7,684 nt of DNA from Balneolaceae bacterium (GTDB taxonomy: Bacteria > Bacteroidota > Rhodothermia > Balneolales > Balneolaceae). This document shows positions 1-6,801 of the stretch, piece after piece; position 1 is the first letter of the stretch; each line of letters opens with the position of its first letter. Both the position numbers and the translations under genes were made by a program. The stretch is from positions 1 to 7,684 of the forward strand of contig SKRK01000236.1 in the NCBI GenBank assembly GCA_007118525.1, given 5' to 3'. A model generated the notes under the pieces. The model made no database searches and was not told the origin of the DNA. It saw nothing but the letters and a program-made list of their open reading frames with translations.

Positions 1-205
1 GGTGGTTTTTACAGATATGAAATCCATACGCTGCCGCCATTTCAAATATATTTTTATGAACGTACTCTCCCCCAAAGCTGGCTTCCGGCTGTGCCAATGC
101 TGATTCAAGCAATCCTTTATCTCTTATTCCAGGATTTCCTCCGTATTGATTAATCTGATCGTCATGAAATGAAAGAATCATTTCGATTTTTAAAAATTTG
201 ATCAT
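1..205 (-). CDS. doc: Doc/Fic-family (death-on-curing) toxin, partial at its C-terminal side
   Basis: Only the first 68 residues are inside the window; the frame stays open to base 1. The N-terminus shows the Doc signature: an Ile/Glu-rich start, then Tyr-Gly-Gly (21-23), GIRDKGLLESALAQP (26-40), a Phe-Gly-Gly (44-46), and the helix FEMAAAYGFHICKNH (54-68). The last His is where the Fic active-site motif HxFxDGNK should begin, so the catalytic residues lie just outside. Doc proteins of known function (phage P1) have a Fic fold, phosphorylate elongation factor Tu and stop translation. The same activity is inferred here, not seen. The start codon overlaps the stop of the antitoxin gene by four bases (ATGA, 202-205), which argues for translational coupling and for this start. 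Whether the toxin is intact or active cannot be judged from this window. Confidence 0.9.
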   Translation of the reverse strand, partial: MIKFLKIEMILSFHDDQINQYGGNPGIRDKGLLESALAQPEASFGGEYVHKNIFEMAAAYGFHICKNH

Positions 206-423
206 TTAGCCAATTCTTTCAGCACCTCTTTGTATTCCCGGTTTGCACTTCGATATGCTTCAGCCCATTCTGCAAACTCAGGATCTTCAGAGCGCAACTC
301 CAATGACGTTCCCTTTCTTTCAATGGTTAATATATCCCCCTCTTTGAGGTTCAGCTCCTCCATCACCTCTTTTGGCAGAATGATGCCTGAACTGTTTCCG
401 ATTTTTCTGATTTTTGCTTCCAT
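202..423 (-). CDS. MazE/AbrB-type antitoxin, partner of the Doc-like toxin
   Basis: This 73-residue protein has an N-terminal SpoVT-AbrB swapped-hairpin DNA-binding domain at about residues 3-45. The typical signature IGNSSGIILPKEVMEELNLK lies at 8-27, followed by a Glu-Gly-Asp turn (28-30) and the strand ILTIERKG. The acidic, amphipathic tail (about 46-73, DPEFAEWAEAYRSANREYKE) is the part that would wrap around and neutralise the toxin. The length is normal for this family. It sits directly before the doc-like gene with a 4-base overlap, the usual antitoxin-first order. Antitoxins of this type normally repress their own operon as dimers, more strongly in complex with toxin. The paired 8-mers just upstream fit that role. 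There is no good Shine-Dalgarno sequence before the ATG. The assignment as antitoxin rests on domain plus context. Confidence 0.93.
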   Translation of the reverse strand: MEAKIRKIGNSSGIILPKEVMEELNLKEGDILTIERKGTSLELRSEDPEFAEWAEAYRSANREYKEVLKELAK

Positions 424-437
424 TGAGCCCGAATTAT

Positions 438-456
438 GTTATAACTTTGTTGTAAC
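438..456. promoter_or_regulatory. Candidate autoregulatory operator of the toxin-antitoxin operon
   Basis: Two copies of GTTRTAAC occur at 438-445 (GTTATAAC, a perfect palindrome) and 449-456 (GTTGTAAC, near-palindrome), exactly 11 bases apart, about one helical turn. They start 15 bases upstream of the antitoxin ATG, where the promoter should lie. Such phased half-sites fit binding of AbrB/MazE dimers on one face of DNA. A poorer third match may begin near 459. No convincing -35/-10 pair was found, so the promoter itself is not assigned. Confidence 0.5.
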
Positions 457-463
457 AAGTTAA

Positions 464-545
464 TTCTTTTTTCTCGAAGAGTCACGCGGATTTTCCGCAG
501 TGTTTTACTTCGCGGGAATCGTTTCGCTTCGCGTTCAAAAAATGA
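464..545. repeat. Possible degraded intergenic palindromic repeat
   Basis: Between recQ and the antitoxin gene (190 bases without a gene) lies a GC-richer patch. It holds the hairpin GCGGA-TTT-TCCGC at 486-498, extended by CAC/GTG with one bulged A to 483-502. It also holds the heptamer CTTCGCG twice, at 508-514 and 527-533. On the minus strand the pattern of spaced CGCGAAG units flanked by A-rich ends resembles families of short dispersed intergenic repeats seen in many bacterial genomes. It does not code for a believable protein. The hairpin has no U-tract on either strand, so it is not a standard terminator for recQ. Confidence 0.35.
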
Positions 546-613
546 TCGTTCTGAGCTCTGATTTATTTTGCGAATTGCTCCCAATAAATTCAACCCTTCA
601 CAAGATCTGACTT

Positions 614-2791
614 TCAATTCCCATTCTTCGCCATATACGCCAGTTGAAGGATTCGAAGCTCGTTGTAGTCGACGGTTTTGTTGAGGTCTTCGTAGACCGG
701 CTTGAGCATCTCCGGACCTACTTTCTTCATGGATGCGTAGACCTCGTCGATCTTTCGCTGGGACAGCTCTGAGGCTTCAAGTACGCCGGCCGGGTCTATA
801 GAATTTCCTTCATCCAGGTACTTTTTAAGATTACTCAGTATGGTAACGGACTTCACCCCGAACTGTTCGGCCAGGTGCTCGATCGACTTGCCGGAGTTAT
901 ACTCCTCTCCCACCAGATCGTGCTTCTGTTTGGAAGAGGTCTTTTTCACCTTTTTCTGAATGGATTGAGAACGCTCTTCAATATCGTTCTTTTCCGAAAA
1001 ATCCCGTATTATTTTCAGGAAATGGGCGCCATATTTTTTCTGTTTGGAAGACCCCACTCCATAGATCCCAAGTAAACTCTCTTCAGTCTGCGGGAAGTAG
1101 TAACTCATCTCCATCAGCGTGGTATCGGGAAATATCACATAGGGAGGGATGTCCTGCTCATCGGCCAGCTCTTTTCGTTTTTTCCGAAGCTCCTCGAACA
1201 GGTGCACGTTGTGTTTATTTTCCACATCGCTGGTTGTACGAGGACGGGAATCCTCACCGGTTGATGTTTGTGTACGATCCAGAATTCCTTCAACCCGTTC
1301 TTCTCCTTTTAGTACTTTTTTTGCATCATCACTTAGAAACAGACTTCCGTGTTCGGGATCTTTTTCAAGATAACCCCGCCGGATGAGCAGCCTCGAGAGC
1401 TGTATCCATTGATTTTTACTCCACTCCATGCCGATTCCATACGTGGTGAGTTCATCATGTTTTAGCTGCAGAATTTTTTTCGCTTTGGATCCTCTCAGAA
1501 CATCCGCCACATGATGAGCTCCGTAACGTTCGCCTGTTCTTACAACACAGCTGAGATATTTCTGCGCCTGCTCTGTGTAATCCTGAAGATCACCTTTTTG
1601 TCTGAGGCAGTTATCGCACATTCCACACTCCTCTTTCCCGTAATCCTCACCAAAGTATTTCATCAATGGAATGCGCCGGCATCCGTCATACTCCAGGTAG
1701 TTAATGAGATCCGCAAGATGTTTTTCGGCCACCTCTTTTTCACTTCCCTCTTTTTGATTGATGAAGTACTGGATCTTCTGTTTATCTGAATAGCTGTATA
1801 GCAGCAGGCAGTCGGCCTGAAGACCGTCTCGCCCGGCACGGCCAATCTGCTGGTAGTAGGCTTCAATATTCTGCGGCATGTCGTGATGGATCACAAAACG
1901 CACGTCCGGCTTGTTAATCCCCATACCGAATGCAATGGTTGCCACAATAATCCGCGCATCGTCTTTGATAAACGCATCCTGGTTGTTTGTTCTCTGCGAT
2001 TCCGACAATCCTGCGTGGTAGGGCCGTACCGAGTGGCCTTCATGTTTTAAATCACCGTACAGCTCGTCAACCTGACGCCGCGAGAAGCAGTAGATAATTC
2101 CCGACTGATTTGGGCGTGTGTAGAGAAAATCGAGAATCTGATCCGTCGGGTTCTCTTTGTCTGCCACTTTCAGCAGAAGGTTTTTGCGGTCGAAACTGGC
2201 TACGAAAACCTCGGAATCCCTCATCTCCAGGATCTGCTGGATATCATCCCTCACGCGCGGGGTGGCCGTGGCCGTTAGCGCCAGACAGACGGCATCCGGA
2301 AAATCCTTTCGAACAGAGGCCAGCTGGCGGTACTCGGGGCGGAAATCGTGCCCCCATTCTGAGATACAGTGCGCTTCATCAATGGTAAAACAATCTACAT
2401 TCAGATCAGACAGTAACCGGCGGGTACTCTCCATCATCAATGTTTCAGGAGCTACATAGAGCATTTTCACTTCACCTGATCGCAACCTCGATACATTGTA
2501 TTGATACTGCTCGGGAGTGAGCGTACTGTTCAGGAAAATTGCCGGAACACCAAACTCATCCAGCTGCTCAACCTGGTCTTTCATAAGGGAAATGAGCGGG
2601 GATATAACTACTGTAACTCCTTCAAAAATCATGGATGGAATCTGGTAGCAGAGTGATTTCCCGCCCCCTGTAGGCATAATCACCAGCGAGTCTTTCTTAT
2701 CAAGAACTTTTTTTATTACCTCTCCCTGGAGCGGTCTGAATTGGGAGTATCCGAATGTATCCTGTAGTATCTGCCTGGCTTGCTGAATCAT
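614..2791 (-). CDS. recQ: ATP-dependent DNA helicase RecQ
   Basis: This is a full-length 725-residue RecQ, a 3'-5' superfamily 2 DNA helicase that acts in recombinational repair and replication-fork processing in the cytoplasm. Visible motifs, in order: the Q-motif FGYSQFRPLQ (13-22), Walker A TGGGKS (41-46), DEAH (138-141) followed by the aromatic-rich CISEWGHDFRP, motif III TATAT (173-177), and motif VI QQIGRAGRDG with arginine fingers (314-323). The RecQ zinc ligands are Cys371, Cys389, Cys392 and Cys395. A winged-helix RQC region follows (about 405-495), then an HRDC domain (about 530-600). The last ~100 residues (625-725) form an extra helical domain with a helix-turn-helix-like stretch (SIEHLAEQFGVKSVTILSNL), as in the longer RecQ proteins. 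The start is the first ATG before the Q-motif; a weak AGGG lies three bases upstream. It stands alone, 248 bases from the peptidase gene upstream and 190 bases from the toxin-antitoxin operon. Confidence 0.97.
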   Translation of the reverse strand: MIQQARQILQDTFGYSQFRPLQGEVIKKVLDKKDSLVIMPTGGGKSLCYQIPSMIFEGVTVVISPLISLMKDQVEQLDEFGVPAIFLNSTLTPEQYQYNVSRLRSGEVKMLYVAPETLMMESTRRLLSDLNVDCFTIDEAHCISEWGHDFRPEYRQLASVRKDFPDAVCLALTATATPRVRDDIQQILEMRDSEVFVASFDRKNLLLKVADKENPTDQILDFLYTRPNQSGIIYCFSRRQVDELYGDLKHEGHSVRPYHAGLSESQRTNNQDAFIKDDARIIVATIAFGMGINKPDVRFVIHHDMPQNIEAYYQQIGRAGRDGLQADCLLLYSYSDKQKIQYFINQKEGSEKEVAEKHLADLINYLEYDGCRRIPLMKYFGEDYGKEECGMCDNCLRQKGDLQDYTEQAQKYLSCVVRTGERYGAHHVADVLRGSKAKKILQLKHDELTTYGIGMEWSKNQWIQLSRLLIRRGYLEKDPEHGSLFLSDDAKKVLKGEERVEGILDRTQTSTGEDSRPRTTSDVENKHNVHLFEELRKKRKELADEQDIPPYVIFPDTTLMEMSYYFPQTEESLLGIYGVGSSKQKKYGAHFLKIIRDFSEKNDIEERSQSIQKKVKKTSSKQKHDLVGEEYNSGKSIEHLAEQFGVKSVTILSNLKKYLDEGNSIDPAGVLEASELSQRKIDEVYASMKKVGPEMLKPVYEDLNKTVDYNELRILQLAYMAKNGN

Positions 2792-2882
2792 TTACCCTAA
2801 ATCGTTTTAAATTGAAATTCGTCTAGTGCTCTATATGTAAGATACCGGAAATGCGATTCCCTTACAGAAAGAATCAAAAAAA

Positions 2883-2915
2883 GTGTTAGCAACACGCTGC
2901 TTTCTTGTGAAGCAG
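2883..2915. other. Two adjacent small hairpins between recQ and the M24 peptidase gene
   Basis: A perfect 5-bp stem, GTGTT/AACAC with a 3-base loop, occupies 2883-2895. It is followed directly by a 6-bp stem, CTGCTT (2897-2902) with AAGCAG (2910-2915), with a 7-base loop. On the minus strand they lie 92 or more bases upstream of the recQ start. Neither is followed by a U-tract. They could belong to the leader of recQ or to the structured element next to them. Function is unknown. Confidence 0.35.
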
Positions 2916-2940
2916 ATGTTTGAGGCGCGCGAGCCTTGAT

Positions 2941-3031
2941 TGAGGTGCAGAACATCGATTCAACGCTGGCGACTTTCGGGTTAAACGTGAGTACTACTCA
3001 TACAATTCGCCCAACATTGTGCTGCATCTCA
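2941..3031. repeat. 91-base element bounded by 14-base imperfect inverted repeats, with nested stems
   Basis: The left arm at 2941-2954 (TGAGGTGCAGAACA) pairs with the right arm at 3018-3031 (TGTGCTGCATCTCA). In RNA of the plus strand this gives 12 Watson-Crick pairs, one G-U pair and one A-G mismatch. Inside it GGCGA (2968-2972) pairs with TCGCC (3007-3011). At the centre is TGAGTACTACTCA (2988-3000), a 13-base odd palindrome. The three pairings are concentric and could form one folded RNA or mark the ends of a small non-coding repeat. I see no target-site duplication and no coding potential. It lies 9 bases downstream of the peptidase stop codon and so could also be part of that transcript's 3' end. 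Confidence 0.4.
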
Positions 3032-3039
3032 GGCCGTAC

Positions 3040-4380
3040 CTATTTTTGTCTCGGAATAAGGTAAAACTCTTTCATTCTTCCATCAATATACCAAACCTTC
3101 TCCCCGTCGAAGATGGCATCCTCTTCCAGCATAATCAGGATATTGCGGTTCCATTCCGGAATAAACACCTCTGCATTCAGTTCGATAGAGTGAGCGGTAT
3201 TTGGATAGAGAGGATAGTCTCCCTTGCCGGGAACACCTCCCTGCTGATCCCACAACCCAATGGTTGGCCCGGCGCCATGCCCGTGATAGCCGAGCGGATG
3301 TGTGTAGATTGTAGCCTTTATTCCCTCCTCTTCCGCTTTTTGAAGAGCTGCCGCAAGAATTTCATTCCCGGTTCTGCCGGTTACAAACTCATCTGTGAGG
3401 ATATCCTGCAGCCGGTTACCGATTGCAAGTGCATCTCTGAGCCCACGGGGTGCTTCGGTCTCTCCCTGCCTGAGAACATATGCATTTCGTTGTGTATCGG
3501 TGGTCAGGCCCAGGTACTCAATTCCAAGATCCATGTGTATAATATCCCCGGGTTGTATGACATTGCTGTCGGACGGCCCTGAAAAATCTCCGGTTTGCTC
3601 GGCCGACTCGCCTCGATGAACCGTAACTGAGGGATGGAACCATGTGGTCAGGTTCAGGTCGCGCATTCTCTCCCGAAACCACCACTGAACATCCTGGGTC
3701 GTTGTAATACCGGGTGTGATCACTTTTTCGGAGAGACCGTCAGATATAATGTTATGAGCAATTCGATTGATCTGCCTGTAAACGGTGATCTCCTCCTCTG
3801 TCCGGGTTTCCAGCCAACCGATTGAGAGGTTTTCTGCCGATACAATCCGTTGCTGCAGTTCAGGTGTAAGGCTGTTCTCCAGGTTTTTGTAATCGGTATG
3901 GCTGATTCCGTCGGCTGCTGCAAAATGCCCGGAAATATTTACCCCGATTTTTTCCGGATCTCTCTCCTCAACAATCTGACCGAACCTCTTCCATTGATCA
4001 GGCTCCTGATCCGGGAACCATTGTGTCTCAAAAAAACCAATATTGTAGCGTGCCACAGCAAGCCTTTCGATCTGTTCTCCATCATCAAAGAAAACCAGAA
4101 TGGTTGTTCGGCGGGAGCTCTGCCATGTAGCAGGCAGCATGGTTAAGAGAACCGGATCTTCATTATACTCACGGGCAACGAGAACCCACATGTCTATGCC
4201 ATCACGGCGCATCAGTTCAGGTACAAGATTGTCCAGGCGATCCTCAGTCCAGCGGTCCATCACTTCCGCACGGTCGCGCATCGACAAAATATGCGGGGTA
4301 ATATCATTTCGGGTTTGAGCCGGCAGCAGATCAACGAAGAGCAGAGAACTGAACAGGATTATCAGGGCACTTTTTTTCAT
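3040..4380 (-). CDS. Exported M24-family metallopeptidase (Xaa-Pro aminopeptidase-like)
   Basis: This 446-residue protein starts with a typical signal peptide (Met-Lys-Lys, hydrophobic core 5-19, likely cleavage after LLPA at residue 21), so it should act in the periplasm or outside the cell. An N-terminal creatinase-like domain spans about 30-190. The C-terminal pita-bread domain (about 195-440) carries all five expected metal ligands: Asp284 (in IHMDLG), Asp295 (in TTDTQR), His368 (in HGHGAG), Glu400 (in HSIELN) and Glu420 (in LEEDA). The 11-residue spacing between the two Asp residues is the family norm. Members cleave the bond before proline in peptides, or act as prolidases; the exact substrate cannot be read. 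It is divergent from ilvE with 96 bases between them and is not in a clear operon. Its start has no Shine-Dalgarno sequence, but the signal peptide supports it. Confidence 0.9.
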   Translation of the reverse strand: MKKSALIILFSSLLFVDLLPAQTRNDITPHILSMRDRAEVMDRWTEDRLDNLVPELMRRDGIDMWVLVAREYNEDPVLLTMLPATWQSSRRTTILVFFDDGEQIERLAVARYNIGFFETQWFPDQEPDQWKRFGQIVEERDPEKIGVNISGHFAAADGISHTDYKNLENSLTPELQQRIVSAENLSIGWLETRTEEEITVYRQINRIAHNIISDGLSEKVITPGITTTQDVQWWFRERMRDLNLTTWFHPSVTVHRGESAEQTGDFSGPSDSNVIQPGDIIHMDLGIEYLGLTTDTQRNAYVLRQGETEAPRGLRDALAIGNRLQDILTDEFVTGRTGNEILAAALQKAEEEGIKATIYTHPLGYHGHGAGPTIGLWDQQGGVPGKGDYPLYPNTAHSIELNAEVFIPEWNRNILIMLEEDAIFDGEKVWYIDGRMKEFYLIPRQK

Positions 4381-4476
4381 ATCGGTTAATTTTGAAATAA
4401 TAGATGGTTTCTCTGAAGAGTTTTTAAAAATCGTTTATCTTATAAATCAGTTAATAATTATCAATTCAGGTTAACT
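4381..4476. promoter_or_regulatory. AT-rich divergent promoter region of the peptidase gene and ilvE
   Basis: These 96 bases must contain both 5' ends. On the plus strand TAATTTTG at 4387-4394 matches the Bacteroidota -7 consensus TAnnTTTG. A clear -33 TTTG at the right distance is missing, so this is only a candidate for ilvE. AGTTAA (4449-4454) and TTAACT (4471-4476) form an inverted repeat that encloses the only purine-rich stretch (AGG, 4468-4470) before the ilvE start and could mask it weakly. No terminator-antiterminator pair or leucine/valine/isoleucine-codon leader peptide is visible. Confidence 0.35.
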
Positions 4477-5562
4477 ATGAAAATAAAGATTACCAAAACA
4501 GATCAAAGCAAAATCTCTGACATCGATTTTGAAAAACTTGAGTTTGGCCGGGTCTTCTCGGATCATATGCTCGAGATGGTATACCAGGATGGAAGTTGGT
4601 CTGAGCCTGAAATCAAACCCTATGGCCCTATCTCTTTTGAACCATCTCTTCATGCGCTTCACTATGGTCAGTCTGTTTTTGAGGGAATGAAAGCCTATTA
4701 CGTGGATGATAAACAGATCAACCTGTTCCGGCTTGATGACCATTACGAGCGTCTAAATAATTCAGCCCGCCGGTTAAGCATGCCCGACATGGACAAAGAG
4801 GCATTTATCAGGGGACTTGAAGAACTTGTTAAGCTGGATCATGAATGGGTCCCCAAAAAGCACGGGCACGCGCTCTATGTGCGCCCCTTCATGTTTGCTT
4901 CTGAGCAGTATATTGCCGCAAAGGCAGCAAAAAAGTACCGGTTTTATGTCATTACCAGCCCGGTTGCCGCCTATTATAATGAAGGCTTCAATCCTGTAAA
5001 ACTGACTACCTCCGAGAATTTTGTAAGGGCTGTTCCGGGCGGCACCGGCGAAGCCAAAGCTGCCGGAAACTATGGAGGCAGCTTCCTTCCTGCTAAAAAA
5101 GCTCAGGAAAATGGGTACACCCAGGTTCTGTGGCTGGATGCCATAGAGCATAAATACGTTGAGGAAGTGGGTACCATGAACATCTTTTTCTTAATAGGCG
5201 ATACGCTTGTAACTCCAAAACTGGGCGGAACCGTACTGCCCGGAATTACCCGCAGATCGGTACTTGCACTTGCTAAAGAGTGGGGAGTAAAAGTTGAGGA
5301 GCGCAGGGTATCGATCGATGAAGTCTTTGAAACTCACAAAACCGGTGAACTGAAAGAGATATTCGGCGCCGGAACAGCAGCTGTTATAGCACCTGTGGGC
5401 CTGATTCACCACAATGGCAACACCATTACTCTCGATCAGGAGAAGATTGGCCCCTTTGCCAAAAAGATGTTCGACACCATTACCGGTATCCAATACGGCA
5501 AACTTGAAGACAAACATGGGTGGACACACCCGGTTCAAGTTGGCAGTGAAGTATCTGTTTAG
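4477..5562 (+). CDS. ilvE: Branched-chain amino acid aminotransferase (type II)
   Basis: This 361-residue fold-type IV PLP enzyme transfers amino groups between glutamate and the 2-oxo acids of leucine, isoleucine and valine. It catalyses the last step of their synthesis and the first of their breakdown, in the cytoplasm. Length and motifs fit the larger, eukaryote-like class (ilvE_II) rather than the ~309-residue E. coli class. Visible features are HYGQSVFEGMKAY (62-74), YVRPFMF with a substrate-contacting Arg136, the PLP lysine Lys194 in GEAKAAGNYGGS, Glu230 in EEVGTMN (expected to pair with the pyridine nitrogen), GITRRSVLALAKEWG (256-270), and the phosphate-binding GAGTAAV (297-303). No other ilv or leu gene is nearby, so it is probably transcribed alone. 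It ends 30 bases from the end of the convergent porin gene, with no obvious bidirectional terminator between them. Confidence 0.96.
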   Translation: MKIKITKTDQSKISDIDFEKLEFGRVFSDHMLEMVYQDGSWSEPEIKPYGPISFEPSLHALHYGQSVFEGMKAYYVDDKQINLFRLDDHYERLNNSARRLSMPDMDKEAFIRGLEELVKLDHEWVPKKHGHALYVRPFMFASEQYIAAKAAKKYRFYVITSPVAAYYNEGFNPVKLTTSENFVRAVPGGTGEAKAAGNYGGSFLPAKKAQENGYTQVLWLDAIEHKYVEEVGTMNIFFLIGDTLVTPKLGGTVLPGITRRSVLALAKEWGVKVEERRVSIDEVFETHKTGELKEIFGAGTAAVIAPVGLIHHNGNTITLDQEKIGPFAKKMFDTITGIQYGKLEDKHGWTHPVQVGSEVSV

Positions 5563-5592
5563 AGTTTCACGCTAATTTGAGTCAACACTGCC

Positions 5593-6801
5593 TTATATCC
5601 CAATTTCTACCTGAAACCTGAAGTACCAGCCATTGTTCGTGGTGTTATCAGAAAATGATCGGATATCATAGGTGAGCTCCGTCTGTATCTTCAATGCGTG
5701 CTCCCATACATAGCGTGTAACTCCGAAGCTATATTGATCCCTTTCAGGCTGAAAGTTGGCGATCTCGCTTGCCGGTTTTTGAGTTGAAAACCTGCCGATC
5801 ACTTCAAAATCAGACGGGAAAAGATAGCTCATCTGAACGTCTGTTCCTGAACCGGCTATTACAAATGGAATATTTGGCCCGGAGATTGGAAAATCAGTTC
5901 TTCGTGTCATCCAGGCCGATTGAAGTGAAAACCCCCTGTATTTAAGCATGGCATCCACAAAAATAGATGTCAGGTCTTGAGGTTCAATCAACTCTCTTCC
6001 AAGCTGGCCCTGGGTTCTTTGTGCTTTATGGTTAAAATGGTAGGTACCCGCCAAAAGCAGTTTGGGCGTCTCTTCCCTCACAATATCCCCTTCAAAAAAG
6101 AATCCATTTTTTTGAAATGCCCCAAGTGGAAAGAGTTCAACACGCCCGGTATAGGCAAGGTTTACACTTGGACTATCTGTCCAGTTGCGGCCTTCACCCG
6201 TACTCACCGCGGTTTTAATGTTATATGAGAAATTGTGAGAGCTATCGCTCAGGTAAAACGCCTGAAATCCAAAATCACGGTCGATATTGAAGGTGGCATT
6301 GTTAACAGACCGGTCGGTGAGTTGCAGTGCGCCGGATGAGTTGAGGCGCTGCCGGTTTCCGGGAAGTTTGGTTTGGCCGAAACCGAAGTTCCAAAAACGA
6401 TTTGGCCGGTAGAATATGACCGCATCGCGAATAATATTGATATTTCTGCCCTCTTGAATCTGTCCAACATCCCCCGGCGAAAACGAGAGCTGAATGGCGT
6501 AGAGAAAACGCGGATCACCCACAAACCCATCAAACCGAAGCCTTAGCCTTCGTACAACAGCCTCAATTGCAGGATCTTCTTCCTCATAGTTTAAGAAGGT
6601 GGCCCTGTTTTGCATTCTGAATCGCAGATTCAACTGAAAGGTGCTGTCAGGAGTTGTCCAGCCCAGTCCGGAGCCGTAACTGTAGTAGGGTAATCCCGGA
6701 AACCGGTTATCCTGACCATCTGTCGCTTCCTGAGCGAATGTTGTTGATACTGAGATGATGAGTATGAACAGACCAATAACGACTTGAAACAGGATTTTCA
6801 T
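5593..6801 (-). CDS. Outer-membrane porin, phosphate-selective porin O/P-like
   Basis: This 402-residue protein has a signal peptide (Met-Lys-Ile, hydrophobic core about 4-19, likely cleavage near TFA-Q, residue 23/24). The rest looks like a beta-barrel: alternating polar and aromatic residues, repeated short strands, and a C-terminal strand (WYFRFQVEIGI, 392-402). The region RRLRLRFDGFVGDPRFLYAI (84-103), the strand FWNFGFGQTKLPGNRQRL (136-153) and the next loop match the porin P/O family pattern, in which charged residues after the FGQ strand line the channel. Known relatives pass phosphate or other anions. Selectivity cannot be inferred here, and no phosphate-uptake genes are nearby. The start is supported by the signal peptide; no Shine-Dalgarno sequence is evident. 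On the minus strand TATACT about 30 bases before the ATG is a possible -10, without a good -35. Confidence 0.88.
   Translation of the reverse strand: MKILFQVVIGLFILIISVSTTFAQEATDGQDNRFPGLPYYSYGSGLGWTTPDSTFQLNLRFRMQNRATFLNYEEEDPAIEAVVRRLRLRFDGFVGDPRFLYAIQLSFSPGDVGQIQEGRNINIIRDAVIFYRPNRFWNFGFGQTKLPGNRQRLNSSGALQLTDRSVNNATFNIDRDFGFQAFYLSDSSHNFSYNIKTAVSTGEGRNWTDSPSVNLAYTGRVELFPLGAFQKNGFFFEGDIVREETPKLLLAGTYHFNHKAQRTQGQLGRELIEPQDLTSIFVDAMLKYRGFSLQSAWMTRRTDFPISGPNIPFVIAGSGTDVQMSYLFPSDFEVIGRFSTQKPASEIANFQPERDQYSFGVTRYVWEHALKIQTELTYDIRSFSDNTTNNGWYFRFQVEIGI

Noticed and set aside
483..502. Rho-independent terminator for recQ
   Set aside because: The hairpin is sound but short, is over 110 bases past the stop codon, and lacks a following U-run on the minus strand.
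363..617. 84-codon frame on the minus strand across the recQ-antitoxin gap
   Set aside because: It overlaps the antitoxin start and the palindromic patch. The composition is Arg/Lys-rich and repeat-derived, with no family resemblance.
2110..2459. Two overlapping plus-strand frames within recQ
   Set aside because: They are antisense to the helicase core motifs, Arg/Ser/Pro-rich, typical of shadow frames.
2941..3031. Insertion sequence or CRISPR repeat
   Set aside because: There is one inverted-repeat pair only, with no transposase frame, no target-site duplication, and no regularly spaced direct repeats.
3019..3582. 187-codon open frame on the plus strand opposite the peptidase gene
   Set aside because: It lies wholly antisense to a gene with signal peptide and five metal ligands, has no recognisable domain, and is cysteine-rich in the manner of shadow frames.
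4411..4446. Sigma-70 type promoter with TATAAA at 4441-4446 for ilvE
   Set aside because: No -35-like hexamer is present at 15-19 bases upstream, and the region is AT-rich enough for chance TATA strings.
4381..4476. Attenuator leader peptide or T-box for the branched-chain aminotransferase
   Set aside because: No short open frame rich in Leu/Ile/Val codons and no T-box-like conserved stretch or terminator is visible in the 96 bases.
4774..5151. 125-codon frame antisense within ilvE
   Set aside because: It lies fully inside a confident aminotransferase gene and has no domain features.
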